From Larix kaempferi (Eukaryota > Streptophyta > Pinopsida > Pinales > Pinaceae), in contig BSBM01000372.1 in NCBI GenBank assembly GCA_027924585.1, positions 11,459,501 to 11,523,500 of the forward strand: 64,000 nucleotides of DNA. The letters are read 5' to 3'. The position numbers and the translations under genes were made by a program. Shown here one piece after another: positions 1 through 10,545 of the stretch. How positions within the stretch are numbered: the stretch's first letter is position 1; each line of letters begins with the position of its first letter. The notes under the pieces were generated by a model. The model ran no database searches. It saw only the letters and a list, made by a program, of their open reading frames with translations, and had not been told where the DNA came from.

Positions 1-470
1 TCCAAGGGTACGACGACATATTGACACGGCGACATTTTCTGTGCCGTTGGTATAAAAAAAAAGAAAAAAAAAGAATAAATAAATAAATATAACAAATAAA
101 TGAAGGTAGGTATCACACGAATCATAATACATCACAAAAAGCGGTCGACATGAAAGGCCCAAGACAGAAGCTACCACGATGAGTGATTGTCCAATCCAGC
201 ATTAAAGGCGCATTTATACCACACCGAACAATGTCGAACCCAAGACACCGGGAGTTAATATCCAGCGCAGGCGACGGATTTGGTGAATCCCGATGAGAAT
301 TGGCAATAATGGCCCCGGACGAACGAACACTACCAACCAATATATAGAAGGCAATCGGGAAACAGGTCCAGCGACTATAGTATTCCAGGAGCCGAATGGA
401 AGTGTATGTGTCTAGCACCAGCACTGAAAGACCATAGGCCACACCAATTATTCAGGAGCAGCCCGAAGTC

Positions 471-3293
471 ATGTCGGCAATCCCACATAAGAAAAAGAGG
501 AGTGCGACTCGACCCCCTGATACTGGTCGAGAGACAAATAAGGCCACCAGGGCATCCACCAGAAATAAGAATGGTGCTGCAGGATCCCCAGCTGTTGAAG
601 ATACGCAGGGGGGATACGATGGTCCCATGCTTTCAAAATATGTTCTGCTTCGTCAGGCAGGGGCACCCGCGCTGCGGATCAACAAAAACGACAAATACAC
701 CATTGCGGTCGCACCGGTACCTCCAGTAATTAAGATGATTGGGGATATTACCACCAAGTTGCATAGATTACAATACACCGACCACGATCTAGCTAAGTTT
801 AAGGAATACGCAGAATCTTACGAGGACATCCCGCATGCGGGCGGCCCAACCACAAAGGAACCGAGGGAGTGGGCACAGGGTTTGGCACAATCAAGGCTGC
901 TTGGCATCACCCTCCTACCACATTTTGGGCGCCTAGCACAAGTCAACGCATGTGTCAAGAACCTCCTTGCATTCTTCCATGACAGATCCCTCTGGCTGCA
1001 TGAGAGAATCGCAGTTACCGTCGACCTCGTCGCCAAAATCACCGGCCTACCACAAGACGGGGCCGACCCTTCAAAATTTTTCCAAGGGAAGGATAATAAT
1101 AAGAAAGTAGCAGAGAAGTTGGCTATAAAGTATGGGGTACAGAAAGATTCCCGGGGTTACCTGATCCACACCATTAACAACCAAGCGGTCTGAGTCGCAG
1201 CAAAAATATTGGCGGTCAAAGTAATAAGGAAAAACCAACCGATACAATGCAATTCAGGAGTCATTGCAGCAGCAGAACAATGTGCCGCAGGAAAAAGACT
1301 GAACTGGGCTCAATTCCTGCTGCATGAACTAACTGAAGACGCATATGATGCCTAGGAACATGGACGGCTGTTCACGTACTCGTGGTTACTCCTCCTGATT
1401 TCCTTAAAAGCATGGAGGGAACCCAACGACTACCAAGGGCTGGACCTCGCGGAACTGCGAGTGTGCGATAGTGCGTGGTACCAAAATTTGTGGGAAACTA
1501 CAGATAAGGAAATACAGCAGGAGAATGTTATCCAGTTTTACATTTGGCTTGAGAGAATGTGAATGGATGCAATGATGATACCACAGATCACACTGCAGGC
1601 TGCGACAAAGTATCAGTCCATTGGCCAATTATTTGTCAAAATACATACAATTTACCTCCGAGCACACACAGATCCGACCAAGCAATGGGTGAGAACACAG
1701 TAGAAGCTCACTTAAGCCGAGCTTGACAACATCATCGCCCACTGGCCTGGGGAATGGAAGGTCCCTGCAGATCTGAAGGACATCGAAGCGGCACAGGCAG
1801 TAGGCCACCAACAACTAGCAAAGATTGAAGAGGCTTCTGCTAACCAAAAGGAGGAATAGGAGATTGATGCAAAGGATCAAACAGTCGACTTTGGTCACGA
1901 CGGGGCCTCCACAACTAACACCCTAACGGACCCAAAGCTCGAACTCCAGTAGGAAAAACGAAGAACAAAGAACAGAATGGACCACAACGACAGTCGTACA
2001 CAAGCCGAGCTCACTGCGCAGTAGGCCGACAGTTTCTTGGATAGCATCACGCAGATCATAGAGCACAACCGTCGAAATATTACAAAGCATTCCGCGGACA
2101 ATTTCCAGTACATCGGAGAGTTGTTGAATTCGGTGGTGAATATGATAATTAACATTAGGGTACTACATGGGGATATCTAGCAAAACTTGTCGACCCCCAG
2201 AGTCGAGGTCGAGTTGGACAACCAGAAACGCATCGTTCAATTCGACACTCACGCCTTCTTTGCAGGAGACGAGAAATTGGATCTAGAGCTCCGAAAGGAT
2301 CCCATGACAATGATCGATTTCAACTTACTGCCAATGTTGACATTACATCGGGTCCAAGCGGCAGCAAGCGCAGAAATTCGGGACCGTGAGGCGGCGATGC
2401 AAAATAAGATGGTTGATTACATGAAGCAACTACAACACAACGAGATAAAAGCAGAGCACCTTCAGGTCAAACATGTCGCAGCGAAAGCACAAGCAGTCAA
2501 AGAAAAAGATCGATTGGAAGCAACCCTAGCAAAAAAAGAGAAGGTTATCCAGGAGCACGCTATCATACTCGCCGAGTAGGGAAAGGTTGTCGAAGAAAGG
2601 ACACAGTTAGAACGAGCACTTGCAAAGGCATACGAAAAGGCAGAGATAGATCCAGATGTGGATCCGGAAGCCCGGTGGGTAATGTTAGGAGTCGCTGTCA
2701 CCGAGCTCTGGAAGGAAAAAGAGGAGCTTCAAAACCGAGTTCCACCCAGCACACCGCGGGCACAAGTCTAGAGCTGACAAATGGCAATAGAACAAGCACT
2801 GATGCAAATCCAGGAGTTGGACTAGGCTGCACAGAATGCGGCGGTAAGTCTCACATAATTTTGGGACAGGTTGGTTGAAGACGACCAGTTAGTGACACTA
2901 AAGAAACTACATCGCAAAGCCGAAGAGTAGCTAGAAACGTTTAAGGGGTCATTCAAGGAAATTCCCACCATGACAAGGATGGCAAAGAATGCGGAACTAC
3001 AGAGTATGAAGCAGCGAGCTGAGAAAGCCCATGAAAGAAAGCAACGACGAGCGACACATTTGGACGAGCTTCAGGCAAAGGCAGAAGCTCTGATAGCACA
3101 AATGGTTCCAGAGTTGAAACAGGTATAGGAGAAACTACAGGAGGTGCGACAAAAAGTGTGCGACCAACCAACGGAGCAACAGGTGATGGACAGTACATAG
3201 ATTTGCACATCAGTGAAGGAAACCGTCGACCAGATCCGTACCACCTACGAGGACTTCCAACAATAGTACAACAAACCAGCAGTGTCCAGCTGA
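471..3293 (+). pseudogene. Decayed gag-like/coiled-coil ORF of LTR element G
   Basis: One reading frame runs from ATG 471 to a TGA at 3291-3293, about 940 codons. It contains 18 in-frame stops by my reading (13 TAG, 3 TGA, 2 TAA; the first is TGA at 1191) and no detectable frameshift. The N-terminal part is basic (KKKRSATR), then comes a globular segment with WLHERIAVTVDLVAKITGLP around residues 175-195. That segment weakly recalls the plant-mobile-domain/gag-like proteins of plant LTR elements. The C-terminal half (after about 2187) is a long charged, Q/E/K-rich, coiled-coil-like region. No protease, RT or integrase motif is visible, so this looks like a gag-type protein of a non-autonomous element. 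The ORF ends 27 bp before the LTR at 3321. ATG 471 is the first ATG after an upstream in-frame stop at 435. Family assignment is tentative; the single frame is clear. Confidence 0.6.
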
Positions 3294-3320
3294 GGTGGCT
3301 CGGGACAAGCCACAAGTTTG

Positions 3321-3969
3321 TGTTGGGGACCTGTTGGCACAGGATAGATCCGCAGGAAGTGCGGAAGCCGACAGGTGCAAAAGGGTTATTCCGCAGAAGA
3401 AGGACCTTTCGCCACTTCTTGCGGAAGTATAAGTATAGTTAAATAGTTGAGTCGGTCATGTGGACCATTTTTGTAATAGGATAGAAGCATATAAATAGAA
3501 GTGTATTGTAAGCCTAAGGGCATCTAAGATGGGAGATTAATGCAATCTTTTGGATTCTGTTGACTATTCCCTGCGAGGTTTGTTCCACAGATGTTAATGA
3601 ATGAAGATGTTCGGTTATGAATTCTGTTGTTATGCAGTGATGGGTTATTTAAATGCTTTCTGTTGATTTGTGTTGATACATGTTGTTTGTTAAAATGTGA
3701 ATATGTTGTTTAATATGCTTTGAGATAGATATGTGAATGTTTGGTTAAATAGACTGTAGCGAATATCGTAATCTCTGGTTAATGTGCACATATCCTCTTC
3801 ACAACTACGGAAGCTTGGTTCCTGCAGCACCCTTATCCGCCTCGAGTGAGACCTCACTTGCTTTGCAGGTGTTGCTGGGAAGGGTAACTCTTTTCCGGGC
3901 CGGTGAATAAGGGGTTGTTGGTGTTTTTGACGACAGAGTGAACCCCTGTCGAAAGACCCTGTGTCAACA
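3321..3969 (+). repeat. 3' LTR of element G
   Basis: The 649-bp segment begins TGTTGGGGAC and ends GTGTCAACA, so its ends are the short inverted pair TGTTG/CAACA typical of LTRs. It lies directly after the G reading frame. It contains a TATAAATAG box at 3490-3498, about 170 bp in, as expected for U3. The partner 5' LTR would lie left of the window, so the boundaries rest on the termini only. No convincing polypurine tract is seen immediately upstream. Confidence 0.5.
3490..3498 (+). promoter_or_regulatory. LTR TATA box (element G)
   Basis: TATAAATAG inside the LTR; the sequence downstream (GAAGTGTATTG) would be the transcription start region. Known plant LTR promoters have this layout; activity is not implied. 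Confidence 0.45.
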
Positions 3970-3976
3970 ATCTTAT

Positions 3977-4430
3977 CTTTTCCCTTGTGTCTTTCTTCAC
4001 ACTCTTTGATTAGTTAATCCCTTGTATCTCTTGCATGATCCACTCTTTCGCTTCTTGGCTCATCTGTTTCTCCTTCCCCTGTTTCTCCTTCACATTTGTA
4101 TACACGCATGTAATTTTTTACATGCTTAATCCTCTTATCCTCTTCTTACTTACTTTGAACAACACACACATCTTGAGTTTTTATGCACTCTTCCTTAAGT
4201 ACTTCACCTTTGTTTGCATAGCAAAACACTTCCACAATAGAGACTCCCTCTAAAATCTCCCTCTTTTCAATTCTCTGATTTTCTTCTTTCTCCAATACCC
4301 TTATTCTATTTCTTATACCTTGGATCTTTGCTTTTCCCTTGTGTCTTTCTTCACACTCTTTGATTAGTTAATCCCTTGTATCTCTTCCATGATCCACTCT
4401 TTCGCTTCTTGGCTCATCTGTTTCTCCTTC
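3977..4430. repeat. 100-bp direct repeat pair
   Basis: The 100 bp at 3977-4076 (starting CTTTTCCCTTGTGTC) recur at 4331-4430 with one mismatch that I can see (TTGCATG versus TTCCATG). The 254 bp between the copies are pyrimidine-rich and hold no convincing gene. The near-identity points to a recent local duplication. The pair lies between the G LTR and Copia-1. Confidence 0.85.
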
Positions 4431-4472
4431 ACCATTTTTAACTTGCACAAGAAAATAGGGCATTGACACTAG

Positions 4473-5103
4473 TGTTGATGTATTTGTAACTTCAAAAGAT
4501 ATTCTTCTATGTATTACATTTGTACTTTATTTTATTCCCAACGGAGATGTATTATTCCTCCGATTGGAAGTGTTGTCATGTGTACTTGCATGTGTCGCAA
4601 GTTATATTGTAAGTGTTGTAACTTATACTTGATGGGTTATTAGACCACCTTGATGGGGTCGGCCCTGTATGATTCATGTGGGTCAAAGGGTTATTAGACC
4701 ACCCTAGTAGGGGTCGGCCCAATCATCATTGTGTTAAGTGGTTAAGTTGAGGCCGACCTAGTTGAGTAAAGGTCAAGTCAAGTTAGTGTATAAATAGAGA
4801 GTGTGTCTCTCTCATTTTACACATTCTATTGTTCACTCACTTCGTATTAGTGAGAGAGAGGAGGAGTGCGCACAAGTGGAGGAGGATCATGCTACTGAAT
4901 ATTTCTATCTCTTGGGTTTGATCATGGTGATCCTTGTATTTATTCTTATTCTATCTCTGAGGAAGTTGCGGGGTGTTTCACCTTCTTGGTTTTCCCCGGT
5001 GAAATGTTTTGTGTCTCTTGTCTCTTATGCTTGATATGTTGTACATGTTGTTCTTTCAGTTAAGATCCTATATCATAATCTATTAAATTTTGAAAAACTA
5101 ACA
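4473..5103 (+). repeat. 5' LTR of Copia-1
   Basis: 631 bp, TGTTGATG...CTAACA. U3 contains a tandemly repeated GGGTTATTAGACCACC block (4634 and 4688, spacing 54 bp, each followed by GGGGTCGGCC), possibly an enhancer-like duplication. A TATAAATAG box lies at 4789-4797. The partner LTR is 9861-10498. Confidence 0.92.
4789..4797 (+). promoter_or_regulatory. TATA box of Copia-1 5' LTR
   Basis: TATAAATAG, also present at the equivalent position of the 3' LTR (10177-10185). This is the expected core promoter of the element. Confidence 0.6.
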
Positions 5104-5115
5104 TGGTATCAGAGC
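5104..5115 (+). other. Primer binding site, initiator-Met tRNA
   Basis: TGGTATCAGAGC lies immediately after the LTR end. It is the standard copia PBS complementary to the 3' end of initiator methionine tRNA. Confidence 0.9.
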
Positions 5116-5785
5116 TATCCTGAAGGAAGGCATGCTATGGAATTTATGAGACTTGTTGCACTTGCGACAAATCGGAAGCTAGGGCTTGATATAGAAAAAA
5201 CCAGTCATCGTGGAACTTTCTCTATAAATCCATTTTGGCGATGGTTAAGGTTCTGAAACTTCTATAGGTTGTAGATAACATCCCCATGTACCTTGTGTCC
5301 AAATCACAACTTCTAATTCGTTGTACTTTGTGATTTATGATCAGTACAATCTAGGGTTTCTGCCTCTTCCAGATCTTAGTCATAAACAGGTGACCTAAGC
5401 AAAAAGGTCACAACTTAGGGTGGGAAGCTCCAAAGGAAATTTCATAAAAATGGATAGGCAGGGAACGGACTGTAATTTCATAGGTAAGTTTTTCAGAGGC
5501 CGAAATTGAACTAGTGACACGTGCCATACCGTACAAGTTTGCTCTCTTGTTTTATCCCATAAACAGGTCATGTTGCGACACTTGGAATAAATATCTCTCA
5601 AAGAATCCAATTGAGGTCAGACCTGTGGGGTTGGAAAGATGACAAGTCAGGCTACCACAAGCCAAAGTTTCAGACCCTTTGGATTCATAATTTCCGAGTT
5701 ACACCAGAAACAATCAGGTGCATATTTATGTCAAAATAGATTTGGATTTTGAGCACCTTCATTCTTGGATCATCACTACTATGGG

Positions 5786-6094
5786 AAATTAGGGTTTCTG
5801 AGAAAGTTGAAATTCTTGGAATCAGAGACCACGGCTGGATGATCCTCATAAAAATCTAAATTTAGAGACCAAGATCAAATTTTTTGGTTGGGCAGAAGGC
5901 TGGGCTTGATCAAACCCTTGTTCGGGATTTTGATCGGAAAGATGGAAAATTAGGGCTTTTACAAAAGTTGGAATTTTTGAAATCTGTGACCACGGCTGGA
6001 AGCTCCTCAGAAAAATCGAAGTTTAGAACACAAGATCGAACCTTTTGGATGGGCAGAAGATTGGGCTTTATCAAACCCTAGTTCGGGATCCTGT
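5786..6094 (+). repeat. Imperfect tandem duplication in Copia-1 leader
   Basis: Two adjacent copies of a roughly 150-160 bp unit, starting AAATTAGGG at 5786 and 5947 and ending with GGGCAGAAG...TTCGGGAT. They differ by many substitutions and about 10 bp of indel. The region is non-coding leader between the PBS and the gag remnant. Confidence 0.75.
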
Positions 6095-6291
6095 CAAGTG
6101 AATCCAGAAGTTTCAAAGGCAATTTTGAGGGGTCAAATTTTGCAGTTTTCAAAATTGGAGTATACCAGCTTGATCAGCTCAGCAAGCCACATATTTCATC
6201 CATTCAGAAGTTTGAAACTCAAAGTTTGAATTTTTAGGGTTTCTCTGACAAACCCTAATCCAGCTCTAGATCCTGTTTCAGCAAATCAAAG

Positions 6292-6432
6292 TGGATGGGG
6301 TTAATCCTAGAAAAGAATGAATTGGACACCTGCATAAGTGAAGAGGTTGCAATTCCAGAGGGAGATGAGGCTGAGGCTTTACATGAGAAGGCTACAAGCA
6401 ATCTCGACAGGTTACTAAGCACAAGTCATTAA
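6292..6432 (+). pseudogene. Remnant of copia gag N-terminal region
   Basis: A 47-codon open stretch from TGG 6292 to TAA 6430-6432 reads LILEKNELDTCISEEVAIPE and then EALHEKATSNLDRLL. This matches the N-terminal part of plant copia Gag (LILEKNDLDxWIxEEV...), the capsid-forming protein. Upstream and downstream gag codons, including the zinc knuckle, are not recognisable. It is the only coding remnant between the PBS and the RT. Confidence 0.6.
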
Positions 6433-7507
6433 AGAGAACAAGAAGACATTGTTTGGGTATGTTAGTCATAACTAGAAAACATGATAAGCATGTATGTTTT
6501 TCCTATATCAAGTTAGAATCCTACCTTGTGTTAGATACTTTTGTATGAATGATAATGTTTATTCTTGAAGTTGGAAGTTTAAGTAATCAAGGGTTTATTC
6601 ATATTATGTTTCTTACTTTGATTGATGATATGACTAACCAGAAGAGTCCTATGGTCAAATAAGATTATGCATGAGTAAAAGAAGTTTTCCCTGAAAATGC
6701 TAACGCTTATTACCTATGTATGAAATGATCATGACCATACATGTTAAGTTTAATTAGGATCATAATGTTTTGATAGTATTGAGATTATACTAATGGATGT
6801 ATGATCATGTATGAAATCTTGAGGATGACACTAGTGCAAACTTAAGCATGCATAGTGGTCTAGGATCAATATAAGTTCAAGGACAGGTAATCCAGGAAGC
6901 AAAGATCAAGAGGGATAACACTCCAGTAGTTCCTGCAAGGAAGAAAAGATTGAGAGGGAGTCCACCCTACAACTAAACAAAGATAAGTATTTGAATTGTC
7001 CTTTATGATTACTTAAATGATGTTTTTCAGTCATGTACATACTTATGTTCCTAGATTTAGGATGTATATTATGCATATTAGAAAATTTGCATTAATGAAC
7101 AAGATACTACTAATATGCAAGTAATGGGTAAGTGGCCTATGGTACTGTACAACATTCCATTGCTACTTATCTAGAATGAATCCTCTTTGCTGCATGTTGG
7201 GAGTTGTGCACACTCTTAACAATGTTCTGGTAGAGATGGAAGGCATCTAGAAAGTTATGGGATATGGATAAATGTTGTATTAGAGCATTGGCTAAGATAA
7301 TTGCATGACTGTATGACATATATTCTTATGTGTAAGATTTTGTTCTGAAAACTATGAGAAGTTTCTAATCATGCAATTGAATTTGACTTGTAGGAAAGAT
7401 CATGTACAATCACCTACAAAAGAAGGACTACAACATTTGTTCAAGCAACGAAGTTTAAAGAAATCTATCTATTGAAGATATTGAAGAATCTAAAGTTCCC
7501 AGGATCT
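6433..7507 (+). other. Copia-1 interior without recognisable genes
   Basis: About 1.1 kb of AT-rich sequence occupies the place where gag zinc knuckle, protease and integrase should be. I see no D-T/S-G protease motif, no HHCC and no DD35E integrase motifs in any frame. It is either replaced sequence or coding sequence decayed beyond recognition. Confidence 0.6.
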
Positions 7508-9006
7508 AGGATGCAGTAATGGAAGAATGCCATGATCAAGGAATATCGGTCGATCATGAAGAATGATGTTTGGGATGTAGTCCCAAGACTAGGAGGGAAG
7601 TATGTTGTGACTTCCAAGTGGATCTATAATATCAAGCATGCTGCAGATGGTAGCATAGAGAAATACAAGGTGAGGTTTGTAGCTCGTGGCTTCTCCCAAA
7701 AAGAGGGAATAGATTATGAAGAGACTTTTGCTCCTGTAGACAGATACACTTCCATCAGAACAGTACTTGCTCTAGCTGCAGTGATGAAGTGGAAGATACA
7801 CCAGATGGATGTCAAGACATCCTTCTTGAATGGTGTAGTCGAAGAGGAAGTGTATGTGGAGCAACCACTCGGTTTTGAGACACATGACAAGGAGTCATTT
7901 CTGTGCAGATTGAAGAAAGCCTTGTATAGTTTTGGTACGACAGGATAGACAGCTTCCTATCCAGTTTGGGCTTTACCAAGAGTAAAGCAGATTCCAACCT
8001 TTACTACAAGGTTGAGGAAGGAAATCCAATGATACTACTATTGTATGTGGATGACCTGTTTGTTATAGGTGAGGTTAGATTGATTGCCGATACGAAGAGG
8101 AAGCTTGCTGTCGAGTTCGAGATGAAGGACTTGGGTATGATGCACTACTTTCTAGTCATGGAGGTGTGGCAGAGTGCAGATGGGATCTTCCTTGGACAAG
8201 GGAAGTATGCAATAGAGATCCTGAAGAGGTTCGGGATGATGGACTGCATGGCCATAGCCACATCTATGGCATCGAACCTCAAGCTTCTGTGTGATGCTTC
8301 ATCTGAGCCGGTTGATGTCACGGTGTATCGTCAAATGATTGGGTCCTTGATGTACCTGACGAACACGAGACCAGATATTTGATTTGTTGTGAACACATTG
8401 AGCCAGTTCCTGACGGATCCGAGAAGTGTTCACCTGGTTGCTGTAAAGCATATTTTGAGATACCTTAAGGGTATGGTTGATTATGGGCTCAAGTATGATG
8501 CGAATCAAAAGTTTAACCTGGAGGGTTATGTTGATTCAGATTGGGAAGGCAGTGCTGTTGATAGGAAGAGCACTTTTGGGTGCTGCTTCAGTATGGGATC
8601 AGGTGTGATCTCCTGGTTTAGTAGGAAGCAGTCCTGTGTGGCACTGAGTATAGCTCAAGCAGAGTATGTTGTAGCTTGTTCGGATAGTTGTGAGGCAGTA
8701 TGGCTTAGGAAGCTACTGTCTGAGTTATTTGATCTCTCATTAGGTGCTATTGGTATCTTTTGTGACAACCAGAGTTGTGTGAAGTTGTCTGAGAACCTGG
8801 TGTTCCATGACAGGTCGAAGAACATCAGTATCAAATATCACTATATCAGGGATATGGTGCAGAGAGGACCAGTGAAGCTCCTGTATGTTGCGACAGACAA
8901 GCAAATAGCCGATGTATTGACCAAACCGCTGGCCAGAGTGAAGTTTGAGTACTTTAGAGAGAGGCTTGGTGTACTTCAGATCGAGATTCCCTCTAAGGGG
9001 AAGTGA
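7508..9006 (+). pseudogene. Copia-1 pol: reverse transcriptase and RNase H
   Basis: RT begins near 7508 (MQ-stop-WKNAMIKEY) and reads through SKWIYNIKH, ARGFSQKEGIDYEETFAPV and MDVKTSFLNG, all copia RT motifs. After KKALYSF (about 7935) a deletion of roughly 20 bp removes the usual LKQAPRAW segment and shifts the frame. The next frame (7966 on) holds LLLYVDDLFVIG, the catalytic YVDD box. A TGA at 8380-8382 interrupts RPDI-stop-FVVNTLSQF. RNase H follows (8389-9006) with YVDSDW, AEYVVA, FCDNQS and IADVLTKPL, so its four acidic positions are preserved. The stop is TGA at 9004. The enzyme would copy element RNA in virus-like particles, but this copy cannot make it. Confidence 0.93.
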
Positions 9007-9032
9007 TGAGTCCGGAGACACAGATGCACATG

Positions 9033-9420
9033 AGCCATTCTCACATGGTGGTAGGTGTGTCCTCCCATGGTGCAGATATAAGGGCTGGATCCATTCCGAC
9101 ATGGTTGAAGTGTGTCTTCCCATGGTCGTTGATGTAAGAGTTGTGCCATTCGAGCATGTTGAAGTGTGTCTTCCCATGGATGCGATATAAGTGATGTGCC
9201 ATTCGAGCATGGTTGAAGTGTGTCTTCCCATGGCTACGATATAAGTGTTGTGCCATTCCTATCATGGTTGAAGTGTGTCTTCCCATGGCTATGGATATAA
9301 GTGCAATGCCATTCTTGTATGGTTGAAGTGTGTCTTCCCATGGCGTAGATATAAGTGTTGAGCCTTTCACGGATGGTTGAAGTGTGTCTTCCCATGCCGA
9401 TGAATGTAAGTGCTGTGTGA
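9033..9420 (+). repeat. Seven-copy 54-55 bp minisatellite in Copia-1
   Basis: The core GTGTGTCTTCCCATGG recurs at about 9055, 9110, 9164, 9218, 9273, 9328 and 9382 (spacing 54-55 bp). Each copy also carries TGCCATTC and GATATAAGTG. The array lies between the pol stop and the polypurine tract, inside the retrotransposon's 3' untranslated region. Confidence 0.92.
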
Positions 9421-9492
9421 TGTGCATCTGGGTTGTGCTCCATGGACTATGAGGTGATCTGAAGATGATGATGTGACAGTAGGGTACACAAG

Positions 9493-9618
9493 TTTTGCAG
9501 AGACATATAATCAGTCCTGATATGCTCTTGCAGGTTTTGCAGAGGCAGTGTAATCAGTCCTGGGAGATCTTGCAGGTTTTGCAGAGGTAGTATAATCAGT
9601 CCTGAGGTGTACCTACTT
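9493..9618 (+). repeat. Three-copy 42-bp tandem repeat in Copia-1
   Basis: TTTTGCAGAG...ATAATCAGTCCTG occurs at 9493, 9535 and 9577, exactly 42 bp apart. It is a second, unrelated tandem array in the same 3' untranslated region. Confidence 0.88.
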
Positions 9619-9850
9619 GATGGCTTGCTCGCGGAGATGATGAAGACCTACATGGAGGCTAGGCCTACATCCAGCATGAAAAAGGGATGGCTTTGTAGAA
9701 ATTACTATGACGAGTAGATTGGAGATTGATTGAGATAGCAACAACAGTGACGATGATGCTCTGTGATCCAGTGACGATGATCCAACTCCAGAATTGAAGA
9801 CTTGTGCCTATGTGTATTGATGACTTGTGTCTAGAGAATACCTTCCTATT

Positions 9851-9860
9851 TAAGAGGGAG
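9851..9860 (+). other. Polypurine tract of Copia-1
   Basis: TAAGAGGGAG abuts the 3' LTR start. A near-identical tract (CTAAGAGGGAG) precedes the Copia-2 LTR at 63794, which supports the boundary. Confidence 0.85.
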
Positions 9861-10498
9861 TGTTGATGTATTTGTAACTTCGGAAGATATTCTTCTATGT
9901 ATTACATTTGTACTTTATTGTATCCCCAATGGAGATGTATTATTCCTCCGATTGGAAGTGTCGTCATGTGTACTTGCATGTGTCGCAAGTTATATTGTAA
10001 GTGTTGTAACTTATACTTGATGGGTTATTAGACCACCTTGATGGGGTCGGCCCTGTATGAGTCATGTGGGTCAAAGGGTTATTAGACCACCCTAGTAGGG
10101 GTCGGCCTAGTCAGCATTGTGTTAAGTGGTTAAGTTGAGGCCGACCTAGTTGAGTAAAGGTCAAGTCAAGTTAGTGTATAAATAGAGAGTGTGTATCTCT
10201 CATTTTACACATTCTACTGTTCACTCACTTCGTATTAGTGAGAGAGAGGAGGAGTGCGCACAAGTGGAGGAGGAGCACGCTGCTGAAGATGTCTATCTCT
10301 TGGGTTTGATCATGGTGATCCTTGTATTGATTCTTATTCTATCTCTGAGGAATTTGCAGGGTTTTTCACCTTCTTGGTTTTCCCCGGTGAAATGTTTTGT
10401 GTCTCTTGTCTCTTGTCTCTTATGCTTGATATGCTGCACATGTTGTTCTTTCAGTTAAGATCCTAGATCAAAATGTATTAAATTATGAAAAACTAACA
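9861..10498 (+). repeat. 3' LTR of Copia-1
   Basis: 638 bp, partner of 4473-5103. It has the same termini, TATA box (10177-10185) and duplicated U3 block. A CTTGTCTCTTGTCTCTTAT stretch has one extra TGTCTCT unit relative to the 5' copy, and about two dozen substitutions separate the two LTRs. It is followed by TSD ACTAG (10499-10503). Confidence 0.93.
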
Positions 10499-10545
10499 AC
10501 TAGCAATCCTAGTCCACAGTATCACTTCCTCCAGCCAACTCAATG

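Larger units (their letters stand above)
4473..10498 (+). mobile_element. Ty1/copia LTR retrotransposon Copia-1, defective
   Basis: A 6,026-bp element bounded by LTRs (4473-5103 and 9861-10498) that start TGTTGATG and end CTAACA. The target-site duplication ACTAG is perfect: 4468-4472 on the left and 10499-10503 on the right. The PBS matches initiator-Met tRNA and a purine tract precedes the 3' LTR. The pol order (RT then RNase H, YVDD motif) is that of copia. Most of gag, and all of protease and integrase, are missing; RT carries a frameshift and a nonsense codon. By eye the LTRs differ at about two dozen positions (roughly 4%), so the insertion is not recent. Confidence 0.93.

Noticed and set aside
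122-442. Minus-strand open stretch of 106 codons
   Set aside because: Lies in the leader upstream of the G reading frame, has no motif, and overlaps no supported gene; treated as chance.
8740-9006. CRISPR-like or regulatory repeat array near Copia-1 pol end
   Set aside because: Repeats are contiguous degenerate 54-55 bp units without spacers, inside a plant retrotransposon.
9041-9443. Minus-strand ORFs reading MGRHTSTM-type repeats
   Set aside because: They are translations of the 54-55 bp minisatellite and lie antisense to the element.
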